A stretch of DNA of 64,000 bases from Mucilaginibacter aquatilis (GTDB taxonomy: Bacteria > Bacteroidota > Bacteroidia > Sphingobacteriales > Sphingobacteriaceae): assembly GCF_009755275.1 (NCBI RefSeq), contig NZ_WQLA01000007.1:1-64000 (forward strand), given 5' to 3'. Under the pieces are notes generated by a model. It saw nothing but the letters and a program-made list of their open reading frames with translations, was not told the DNA's origin and did not search any database. This document shows positions 56,301 through 64,000 of the stretch, piece by piece. A program made the translations under genes and the position numbers. The first letter of the stretch is position 1. Each line of letters begins with the position of its first letter.

Positions 56301-57455
56301 AAAAATTCCATCACCGTTAAAGTCAATCCAACCATACAAAATTGCAGGTACTGCTTTTTCGTTAGTAGCCGTTACATTTAAAACCACATCACCCTGCTGG
56401 TTAACCTTTACGGTTGGCAGGCTTGCAGGGCTCAATGTACTTTCATCCGGATTGTCAATTAAATCGTCACTATCGGCATTAACGCCACCTTTTGGTTGCC
56501 CGTCCGGGTCTAGGTTGTTAGCACCAATATACACATGCGCTTTAGGTGTTAAAGGCGATGTGTTATAATTAACAACCTCATAGGTACCATCGCCCGGATA
56601 ATAGGTTGTTTGCTCAAAATCATCAATATAGTGCCCGGTTACACCATAGGATAACGGCACGTCGCCCGAATCAAACGGTAGCACAAAACCAATGGCCATA
56701 GCCGTAATGCCCGACCCTTTCATTGATACGTTGTTGAGACTACTTGCGCCACGAGCAAACATCACTGCCTGAACTCCGAAATTACCCGGCGGCAAATCGG
56801 CATAAAGTCTGAAAGATTTACCACCGTTGCTTAAATCCATTTTGTAATGAATGTCGGCCACGTTGCCTTGCGTGCGCTTATTTAACAACTGCCAGGCAAC
56901 GGTATTAGGCGTATTTCCTGATATGTACTCACCTCCCGAATCTATTGATTCTGCATCGGCAATGATCATACCCGGGTACGAAATATTTGTCCAAACGTTA
57001 TTAATAAGTATCGCAACCTTTATATCAATATCAAACGTAACGGTTCCGCCATTGGTAGTAGCTATACCCGAGTTTGGCACCCCGCGCGAATCTGGCTTGG
57101 GTAAGTTATTGCCTGAGTAGATTAAATCCAATCCGTCGCCAAAGTAGCTGCCCGGTGTATAGGAGGTCATGCCTGCTCCTGTCGAAAATGTTTGATTGTT
57201 TATTACTGCGGTAATGCGCACCGTGGGCGAAAACTGCCAAACGTAAGTACCACTTATAATGTTAGATGAGCTATAACCAACAGGCGTTTCAATTAAGGTT
57301 GATCCAGGAGCGCTACGATCCCAGGTGAGCCAGTAAACCGAATTGGCCAGCTTTACCCCGGCACTGCCTCCAATGGCATATTGGGCTGATGCACTGAAGG
57401 CACCACATATAAAAACAAATAACAGGGCAACCCTGAGTAAGTATTTATTGAGCAT
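53310..57455 (-). CDS. Large secreted adhesin with T9SS type B sorting domain
   Basis: A 1381-residue exported surface protein. Signal peptide; CshA-like N-terminal region with GEVED-type segment ([25 protein letters not shown]); about residues 590-710 a cadherin/Ig-like region; then tandem 87-residue Ig-like repeats (KPVG..D followed by [20 protein letters not shown], with a final variant [10 protein letters not shown]); a DUF11-type repeat; and a C-terminal gliding-motility sorting domain ([38 protein letters not shown]). It is first in the operon with PorP/SprF and OmpA. An attachment or matrix role is inferred. Confidence 0.92.
   Translation of the reverse strand: [1381 protein letters not shown]
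54560..55350 (-). repeat. Tandem repeats of about 261 bp in the adhesin gene
   Basis: Three near-identical units of about 87 codons encode successive Ig-like modules; the DPITVT block recurs near 54590, 54845 and 55105. They are protein-coding repeats and could recombine to change repeat number. Confidence 0.8.
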
Positions 57456-57847
57456 TAGGTATAATGTTTAGGCGTAACAAAAGTCTGTTTTAGCTTAAAA
57501 AAAAGCAATAACCGGCTATTATATTGTGCTTAATTTTATACTATGCGCTCTTTTAAATAAGTCTCGTAAAGTTATTATCATATTAGTTGTTATAATTTAT
57601 TCCAGAATTAAAGGCACCTGATTTCTGCCTTTTACGTATAAACCCCTTAAAAGTTACCGAAGATATAAGTTATTAGAAGGAATTTTAATATTTATTTTTT
57701 CACAATTAGCAGTGAGATTAATTTTTAGTTAACCGCCGGCAAATAGCATCAGGTTATTTTGAAACAAAAGTCTACTTAATTAATAGGGTTGACTATTTTA
57801 GCAATCTTAATCACAATACCGGCTGTACTTGCAGCCTGCAATATTTT
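57456..57847. other. Divergent intergenic region between the adhesin operon and proB
   Basis: About 390 AT-rich bases. It should hold the promoters of the minus-strand adhesin operon and plus-strand proBA. I see no clear hairpin, repeat or coding frame. Confidence 0.45.
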
Positions 57848-58930
57848 ATGAGCTCATTATACCAGCGTATAGTTATTAAAGTAGGATCGAATGTGTTAAC
57901 GCAGGCAAACGGGCTGCCCGACGCGCACCGCATTGCTAACCTGGTTGATCAGATTGCTGCCATACAGGCATCTGGCAAGGAGGTTATACTTGTATCATCG
58001 GGGGCGGTAGCTTCGGGCCGAAGTTTAATTTCACTGCCCGAAAAAGTTGATGCCATAGCAACACGCCAGCTACTGGCATCGGTTGGGCAGGTTAAGCTAA
58101 TTAATACTTATGCACAGCTGCTTGAAAAATATAATATGGTATGCTCACAGGTTTTGGTAACGCGTGAAGATTTCAGAGACAAAACGCATTACCAGAACAT
58201 GAAGAACTGCCTGGATATTCTGTTAAAGCATAAGGTATTGCCTATTGTTAACGAAAACGATGTGGTATCCGTAACCGAACTAATGTTTACTGATAATGAT
58301 GAACTGGCCGGACTCATTGCATCAATGCTGAATGCACAGGCTTTAATTATATTGAGTAATGTTGACGGCATTTACGACGGCGACCCAAAACTACCCGGTT
58401 CAAAACTCATTGAAGAGATTACTCACGATGGGTTAGACTTTTCTTCGTTCATAAGCAGTACTGTAAAATCGCAGTTTGGGCGGGGTGGCATGATTACAAA
58501 ATCAACCATGGCTCAAAAGGTGGCCCGCCTGGGTATAAATGTGCATATTGCCAACGGAACCAAAGATGGAATTCTAAACCTCATATTAAGTGGAGATGCA
58601 AGGCATACACGCTTCATTCCAAAAAAATCAGCATCGAGCAAAAAGAAATGGATAGCACATTCAGGCAATTTTGCCACGGGTATGGTAACCATAAATGATG
58701 GCGCTAAACAAGCGCTTACGTCAGCCCGTGCCACCAGTTTGCTGCCCATAGGTTTAATTACCATAAACACTGAATTTAAAAAAGGCGACATTATACGCAT
58801 TGTTGATGAACAACAAAACCTCATTGGCCAGGGCATAGCAGAATACGGAGCCGACAAGGCCCGCGAGCGACTTGGCAAGAAGAACGAAAAGGCCCTCGTA
58901 CATTATGATTACCTCTATTTACAAGCTTAA
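57848..58930 (+). CDS. proB: Glutamate 5-kinase ProB
   Basis: A 360-residue ATP-dependent kinase that phosphorylates glutamate, the first step of proline synthesis. N-terminal amino-acid-kinase domain (IVIKVGSNVLTQANGLPD; VILVSSGAVASGR; NENDVVS; LSNVDGIYD; KSQFGRGGMITKSTMAQKVA) and a C-terminal PUA domain (KKGDIIRIVDEQQNLIGQGI). It lies 3 bp before proA, so they form one operon. Confidence 0.97.
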   Translation: MSSLYQRIVIKVGSNVLTQANGLPDAHRIANLVDQIAAIQASGKEVILVSSGAVASGRSLISLPEKVDAIATRQLLASVGQVKLINTYAQLLEKYNMVCSQVLVTREDFRDKTHYQNMKNCLDILLKHKVLPIVNENDVVSVTELMFTDNDELAGLIASMLNAQALIILSNVDGIYDGDPKLPGSKLIEEITHDGLDFSSFISSTVKSQFGRGGMITKSTMAQKVARLGINVHIANGTKDGILNLILSGDARHTRFIPKKSASSKKKWIAHSGNFATGMVTINDGAKQALTSARATSLLPIGLITINTEFKKGDIIRIVDEQQNLIGQGIAEYGADKARERLGKKNEKALVHYDYLYLQA

Positions 58931-58933
58931 ATT

Positions 58934-60181
58934 ATGAGCTATAAAGCATATTTTGAAAATGCCGTTGCTGCCGGTTATAACATTGCAGGCTTAGATGCCC
59001 AAACTATACATAAGGTATTACTTTACCTTGCCGATATTGCTGTTGAACAGTCTGTAGTTTTACTGGCCGAAAACCAAAAAGATTTGGACCGGATGGATTC
59101 AACTGATCCAAAGTATGACCGCCTCATGCTCACTCATGAACGTATTGAGGGTATTGCTGCTGATATAAGAAATGTTGCACAGCTTGACAGTCCGCTGGGC
59201 GAAGTACTTTCAGAAACTGAACGACCTAATGGTTTACATATAAGCAAAATACGCGTTCCGCTGGGTGTGGTTGGTGTAATATATGAAGCCCGCCCAAATG
59301 TTACATTTGATGTATTTGCACTATGCTTTAAAACCGGTAATGTTAGTTTGTTAAAGGGCGGCAGCGATGCCGATTGTTCAAATCAAGCCATAATTGGCCT
59401 TATTCATCAGGCGCTACAAAAGTTTGATATTGATGTAAATGCTGCCATATTGTTACCTGCCGAAAGAAGTGCTACGGATGCCCTCTTCAACGCTGTTGGT
59501 TATGTTGATGTACTTATTCCGCGCGGCAGTCAGGCTCTTATTAACGCCGTACGTGAAAACAGCAAAGTACCTGTTATTGAAACAGGGGCAGGAATTGTAC
59601 ACACTTATTTTGATGAGTTTGGCGATGTGGAAATTGCAGCGCCCATAATATACAATGCCAAAACCAGGCGCGTAAGTGTGTGCAACGCGTTGGATTGCCT
59701 AATTATTCATGCAAGCCGTTTAACCGAACTCCCTCGCCTGCTAAGCAAGTGCGGCGATGCGGGAGTTGAGCTATTTGCTGATGAAGCAGCACTACAGCAA
59801 CTAACGCGCTATTACCCACAACACCTGTTAAAGGCGGCAAATAAAACGCACTTTGGCACCGAATTTTTAGCTATGAAGATGGCGGTAAAAACGGTGGACA
59901 GCCTACAGGAAGCGCTAGACCACATTGCAAATCACAGCTCAAAACATAGTGAAGCCATTATATCGGAAAATGCTAATACCATAGAACGCTTTTTGAATAA
60001 GGTTGATGCAGCTGCGGTTTATGTAAACGCTTCAACCGCATTTACTGACGGGGCACAGTTTGGCCTGGGAGCCGAAATTGGCATAAGCACGCAAAAACTG
60101 CATGCACGTGGGCCAATGGGCTTAGCCGAACTAACAAGCTACAAGTGGATTGTAAAAGGGCACGGGCAAACTAGGTCATAA
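58934..60181 (+). CDS. proA: Gamma-glutamyl phosphate reductase ProA
   Basis: A 415-residue NADPH-dependent reductase that turns gamma-glutamyl phosphate into glutamate semialdehyde, the second step of proline synthesis. Hallmarks: [47 protein letters not shown] and the catalytic Cys in [11 protein letters not shown], ending with [20 protein letters not shown]. It starts 3 bp after proB. Confidence 0.97.
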   Translation: MSYKAYFENAVAAGYNIAGLDAQTIHKVLLYLADIAVEQSVVLLAENQKDLDRMDSTDPKYDRLMLTHERIEGIAADIRNVAQLDSPLGEVLSETERPNGLHISKIRVPLGVVGVIYEARPNVTFDVFALCFKTGNVSLLKGGSDADCSNQAIIGLIHQALQKFDIDVNAAILLPAERSATDALFNAVGYVDVLIPRGSQALINAVRENSKVPVIETGAGIVHTYFDEFGDVEIAAPIIYNAKTRRVSVCNALDCLIIHASRLTELPRLLSKCGDAGVELFADEAALQQLTRYYPQHLLKAANKTHFGTEFLAMKMAVKTVDSLQEALDHIANHSSKHSEAIISENANTIERFLNKVDAAAVYVNASTAFTDGAQFGLGAEIGISTQKLHARGPMGLAELTSYKWIVKGHGQTRS

Positions 60182-60420
60182 TATTTATAAAAGCCAGTCT
60201 ATTTTTTCATCAAACAAAGAGCATTTCAGCGGGTTGTTATTAAAAGGTTTATTTTATAGAAGAATAGTTATTAGATAAACCATGTAGCGATCACTAAGCT
60301 TACGTTCAACCATTCTTTTCCGTTCAAACAAAATTTTTTGCTATTTCAGAAGCCTTATAAGGGTTTACAAGCAGAGTACTACAGCTTTTCAACATTACAC
60401 ATTAAAAAAGAACTTATAAG

Positions 60421-60927
60421 ATGATAGACGCACAGCAAACAGCCATAACGCAAGATCCGTCTGGCACAAAGCTAATAGTTACGCGGGAGTTTAATGCAAG
60501 CTTACAACAGGTATGGGACGCCTGGACAAAAACAGATTTGCTTGACAAATGGTGGGCACCCAAACCGTGGAAAGCCGAAACTAAGCAATTAACCTTTACC
60601 GAAGGTGGCACCTGGCTTTACGCCATGCGCGGACCCAAAGGTGAATGCAGCTGGTGTAAGGTTGATTTTAAATCAATTGAAGAACCCAACCGGTTTACCG
60701 CAACCGCTTACTTTTGTGATGAAGCTGGTAACGTAGATCCCAGCTTTCCGCCTATGCATTGGGACAACAACTTTTCGGCAAATGGTGAAAGCATGAGCCT
60801 GTTAACAGAGATTACCTTTGAAGATGAAGCCGCACTAAATAAAATTGTAGGAATGGGTTTTAAAGAAGGCTTTACCATGGGCCTTAATAACCTTGATGAT
60901 TTACTGGCTGGTATGCAAAACGCATAA
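60421..60927 (+). CDS. AHSA1/SRPBCC-family protein
   Basis: A 168-residue small cytosolic protein of the START/SRPBCC fold: LIVTREFNASLQQVWDAWTK, LLDKWWAPKPWKAET and a C-terminal helix (MGFKEGFTMGLNNLDDLL) typical of AHSA1 domains. Ligand unknown. It ends in a bidirectional hairpin shared with the convergent SDR gene. Confidence 0.9.
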   Translation: MIDAQQTAITQDPSGTKLIVTREFNASLQQVWDAWTKTDLLDKWWAPKPWKAETKQLTFTEGGTWLYAMRGPKGECSWCKVDFKSIEEPNRFTATAYFCDEAGNVDPSFPPMHWDNNFSANGESMSLLTEITFEDEAALNKIVGMGFKEGFTMGLNNLDDLLAGMQNA

Positions 60928-60929
60928 TA

Positions 60930-60968
60930 AACAACAAAGCCCAATCAAATTGATTGGGCTTTGTTGTT
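60930..60968. terminator. Bidirectional terminator between convergent genes
   Basis: A 19-bp perfect stem (AACAACAAAGCCCAATCAA at 60930-60948; complement at 60950-60968) with one base between the arms. It lies between the stops of the AHSA1 and SDR genes, which face each other. Confidence 0.85.
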
Positions 60969-60981
60969 TTACATCACCTGC

Positions 60982-61773
60982 TTATTCGTTAGCCGGCTTT
61001 TGTTGCTCATTCATCATATGGGCAACTGTACTGTCAGGTGTTAAATTGCTCATGGCAATTTGCACTTTGTTTTTAAAGCCCGATATTACCTTATCTTTAT
61101 CATCCTGCATAGCTTCGTAACCATCTTTGGCTACATCAGCAGCATTGCTTAAGGAGCTTTTATCCTGCACTATACGGCTTTCCTGCATATTTGCTTTGTT
61201 GAAGAAATCGGTATCGGTTGCACCCGGCATTAACGCTGTTACCGTTATACCTGTATCTTTCAACTCTTCGCGTATAGCTTCTGTAAATGATAAAACAAAT
61301 GCCTTTGTACCATGATAAACTGACTGCCACGGACCTGGAACCTTACTGGCAATAGAAGCCAGGTTTAAAATTTTACCCTCGTTGCGGGCCACCATATCTT
61401 TCAAAAAGCATTTGGTTAAAATAACCAATGATGCAACGTTAAGATCAATGATGCTCAACTCGCGATTGATATCGGTATCCTTAAATTCACCATATAGTCC
61501 CTGGCCTGCATCATTTACCAATACATCAACCTGCATGCCTTTGGCCTTCACCTCATCATACAAATCAAACGCAGCCTGGCGGCTAAATAAATCTTTGGCA
61601 ATAGTGCTTACTTCAATACCGCTTTGGCGAAGCTGGGCGGCACAGTTATCAAGTTTTTGCTCATTACGGGCTACCAAAATAAGGTTGTAACCATCGGCAG
61701 CAAATAACTTAGCCAATTCAAAACCAATACCTTCTGAGGCACCGGTTATTAATGCACATGGTTTGTTGTTCAT
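60982..61773 (-). CDS. Short-chain dehydrogenase/reductase (third)
   Basis: A 263-residue SDR: TGASEGIGFELAKLFAADGY cofactor motif, VLVNDAGQGLYG, Ser in LNLASIASKVPG and YHGTKAFVLSF (YxxxK). The DltE/SDR-like group; substrate unknown. Upstream on the same strand is the zinc alcohol dehydrogenase, 59 bp away, so the two may be one transcript. Confidence 0.92.
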   Translation of the reverse strand: MNNKPCALITGASEGIGFELAKLFAADGYNLILVARNEQKLDNCAAQLRQSGIEVSTIAKDLFSRQAAFDLYDEVKAKGMQVDVLVNDAGQGLYGEFKDTDINRELSIIDLNVASLVILTKCFLKDMVARNEGKILNLASIASKVPGPWQSVYHGTKAFVLSFTEAIREELKDTGITVTALMPGATDTDFFNKANMQESRIVQDKSSLSNAADVAKDGYEAMQDDKDKVISGFKNKVQIAMSNLTPDSTVAHMMNEQQKPANE

Positions 61774-61832
61774 AACTATTGAGTTTGCCCGGCTTATAAC
61801 CGGATTATAAATTTGGTTTATACTTTATTGAA

Positions 61833-62996
61833 TTAACCCCAAGGTTTTAATACTACCTTGGTACAGTCATCTTGTTTTTTCTGGAACATTTCATAGCCTT
61901 TTGCCGCCTCGCTTAATGGAAGGGTATGGCTTATAATGTCATCAAGCACTACCTTTTCTTCTTTCACCAAATCAATAAGATGATCAATGTAATTAAGTAC
62001 AGGAGCCTGACCTTGTTTAATGGTGATACCCTTGTCAAATATTCTAAACATTGGGAAGTTATCATACGGAGAACCATACACGCCCACAATACTAACCGTA
62101 CCGCTGCGACGTACCGACTCAAAACACAGGTCGAGTATTTTCATACTGCCTACTTCAAAATTCACGGCCGATTTAATTTTATCCATTACGCCGCGCTCCG
62201 GCTCAAAACCTACTGCATCAACACATACATCAGCGCCACGGCCGCCTGTCATTTGCCTAATGGCTTCAACAACATCTACTTTATGCGGATTTAAGGTTTC
62301 AACATGGTTTACGGCTTTTGCCTTCTCCAGGCGGTAGTCAAGTACATCAATGGCAATTACACGTCCGGCACCATTAAGCCAGGCTGCCTTTTGTGCCATC
62401 ATCCCAACAGGACCTGAGCCAAATATGGCCACAGTTTCGCCACCTTTAAGCTGCGCCCAATCAATGGCCGACCATCCGGTTGGAAAAATATCTGTTAAGA
62501 ACAGTACCTGCTCATCCGTTAAATTATCAGGTACAATTCGCGGACTTATATCGGCATAGGGTACACGTACGTACTCTGCCTGGCCACCCGAGTAACCTCC
62601 ATATAAATCGGTATAACCATAAAGGGCACCACCTTTTTTATCGGTTAAGTCGCCATCAGGACCGTAGTGTTCGTAATTTGAGTTTTCGCAATGAGGTGAT
62701 GCACCATGTGTGCAAAAGAAACATTGACCGCAGGATATTGGGAAAGGAACTACAACGCGATCACCCTTTTTTAATTTGGTAACACCTGCGCCAACCTCTT
62801 CAACAATACCCATAAACTCATGACCTAGTATAAGGTCTTTAGGTTGTGGTACGCCACCACTTAATATGTGTAAGTCAGAACCGCATATGGCTGTTGATGT
62901 AACTTTTAAAATTACATCATTTGGATGCTGAATTTTGGGATCTTCAACGGTATCTACGCTGATATCTCCGGGTTTGTGAAATACTGCTGCTTTCAT
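61833..62996 (-). CDS. Zinc-dependent alcohol dehydrogenase (formaldehyde dehydrogenase-like)
   Basis: A 387-residue medium-chain dehydrogenase: CGSDLHILSGG and GHEFMG with catalytic-zinc ligands, the structural-zinc cysteines in ISCGQCFFCTHGASPHCEN, Rossmann motif FGSGPVGMMAQKAAW and AIDVLDYRLEKAK. It resembles glutathione-independent formaldehyde/threonine-type dehydrogenases. Substrate not determined. It may be co-transcribed with the downstream SDR. Confidence 0.94.
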   Translation of the reverse strand: MKAAVFHKPGDISVDTVEDPKIQHPNDVILKVTSTAICGSDLHILSGGVPQPKDLILGHEFMGIVEEVGAGVTKLKKGDRVVVPFPISCGQCFFCTHGASPHCENSNYEHYGPDGDLTDKKGGALYGYTDLYGGYSGGQAEYVRVPYADISPRIVPDNLTDEQVLFLTDIFPTGWSAIDWAQLKGGETVAIFGSGPVGMMAQKAAWLNGAGRVIAIDVLDYRLEKAKAVNHVETLNPHKVDVVEAIRQMTGGRGADVCVDAVGFEPERGVMDKIKSAVNFEVGSMKILDLCFESVRRSGTVSIVGVYGSPYDNFPMFRIFDKGITIKQGQAPVLNYIDHLIDLVKEEKVVLDDIISHTLPLSEAAKGYEMFQKKQDDCTKVVLKPWG

Positions 62997-63146
62997 AGGT
63001 AGTGTTAAGTAACTTTAATTTATAATTAAATCACATAACACTAACAGAAATACTAAAGACAGGTTTTTTCTAAATACTAAAAACCGACAACTACAGATTT
63101 TGAATTCGTCTAAATTTCAGCGTATTAAATTAAAACAAGATTGTAT

Positions 63147-64000
63147 TTATCTAATTAGCATCTGCTCAAACTGCAAGCTGTCACCCTTAAATGCGTTGAA
63201 ATCAACAGTATGATTTATACCAGTTATATGAGCAGTTTCTGAGTGCTGCCAAAACCACCAATTGGTATCTTTACCGGCTTTAAGTTCAGGCTTATTATAG
63301 TGTGCAATCCATAGGGGATATTCATCAAAGCCGCCTTCCAGGTAATCTTTATAAAAGCTGAGCCCGGTGTAGATAATGGGTTTGGTTTTCAACTTACTTT
63401 CAACGTGCTTTAAAAAAGTTTTTAATTGCTTTCGCATTTCCTGCGGTGGTACATTATCAAGGCGTTCAATGTCAACTACCGGCGGCAAATCACCGCTTTC
63501 AATATTTACGTTTTGCAGAAAAAAGCGGGCCTGCCATAAACCATCCTTATAAGGCCTGAAGAAATGGTAGGCCCCGCAGCGTATACCATTTTTGGCAGCT
63601 TCACGCCAGTTACGTTTAAAATAAGGATCAACAGTTAGCAAACCCTCCGTAGCTTTTATAAAGGCAAAGCTTATGCGCACGCTATCCTCTTCCATTGCCC
63701 GTACCTTTGGCCAGTCAATCTTTCCTTGTGCGTAAGAAACATCAATTCCATGAATTTTGTATCGCGTAGGAATATCTATACCAAAACTTTTATAATTGCG
63801 GTAATGCGGATTTTGTCCTATATTTTTTACCCACTGCCAGCTTGCCGAAAAAAAGCTTACAACGTACCCATAGTAAAATGGCGACAATAATACCAGTAAC
63901 GCTCCGATAACTACGGGCTTCCATGAAAATGTCTGGGTTTTCTTCTTAACGGGAGGTTTCCTGGCTGTTTTAGCACGCGGTTTTGCCGTTTGTACCTTTC
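63147..64000 (-). CDS. Membrane-anchored GH25 lysozyme (N terminus outside window)
   Basis: The frame stays open past the window end. Read from there it has a Lys/Arg-rich cytoplasmic stretch (AKPRAKTARKPPVKKK), a membrane helix (VVIGALLVLLSPFYYGYVVSFF) and a GH25 muramidase domain: HGIDVSYAQGKIDWPKVRAM with catalytic Asp, FIKATEGL, GAYHFF, VVDIERLD with a second acidic pair, and WIAHYN. It should cut peptidoglycan outside the cytoplasmic membrane. A shorter frame starting at TTG 63887 would remove the anchor and is unlikely to be the true start. Confidence 0.88.
   Translation of the reverse strand, partial: KVQTAKPRAKTARKPPVKKKTQTFSWKPVVIGALLVLLSPFYYGYVVSFFSASWQWVKNIGQNPHYRNYKSFGIDIPTRYKIHGIDVSYAQGKIDWPKVRAMEEDSVRISFAFIKATEGLLTVDPYFKRNWREAAKNGIRCGAYHFFRPYKDGLWQARFFLQNVNIESGDLPPVVDIERLDNVPPQEMRKQLKTFLKHVESKLKTKPIIYTGLSFYKDYLEGGFDEYPLWIAHYNKPELKAGKDTNWWFWQHSETAHITGINHTVDFNAFKGDSLQFEQMLIR

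Overview
The window looks like a chromosomal segment of a Bacteroidota bacterium, most likely Sphingobacteriaceae (Mucilaginibacter/Pedobacter-like). The basis is a SusC/SusD pair, a type IX secretion trio (PorP/SprF, OmpA-PD40 and an adhesin with a gliding-motility C-terminal domain), TTTG/TAnnTTTG promoters, short hairpin terminators, and Bacteroidetes-type tyrosine recombinases and Mob/Tra genes. Genus is inferred from general gene content; no marker gene fixes it.

Left chromosomal flank (1-21410), almost all on the minus strand: a GH43-type glycosidase, katG, a small TonB-like protein, an ECF sigma factor with a HEAT-repeat membrane partner and two secreted DUF4097-like proteins, a SusD/SusC nutrient-uptake operon with a third lipoprotein, and a two-gene sensory operon. 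That operon pairs a bacteriophytochrome photosensory module lacking an output domain with a 1615-residue CheB-CheR-PAS-histidine kinase.

Mobile island (21471-46539): a tRNA-Pro(TGG) gene is followed by about 25 kb bounded by a perfect 15-bp repeat of the tRNA 3' end (TCCTGCCATCCCGAC), which I read as attL and attR. An integrase lies next to the tRNA. Inside are three tyrosine recombinases, a mobilization module (HTH, MobC-like protein, relaxase with an overlapping membrane-protein gene), a decayed traJ, and several cargo blocks. The cargo includes an AAA+ ATPase facing a subtilisin-like protease (IetAS-like), a NACHT NTPase, an RRM/XRE/HEPN block, a three-gene cassette of two possible nucleases and a possible PUA/EVE-like protein, and an ApeA-like HEPN gene just inside attR. 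The island is best read as a composite, partly decayed, mobilizable defense island.

Right flank (46540-64000): two short-chain dehydrogenases, an Atu4866-like small protein, a membrane histidine kinase, the type IX secretion trio, proBA for proline synthesis, an AHSA1/SRPBCC protein, another SDR, a zinc alcohol dehydrogenase and a membrane-anchored GH25 lysozyme that runs off the window end.

The most interesting items are the exact att boundaries, the convergent IetAS-like pair, the uncharacterised three-gene cassette at 41959-44901, the out-of-frame overlap inside the relaxase gene, and the phytochrome/CheBR-kinase operon. All calls come from reading the sequence; no database search was run.
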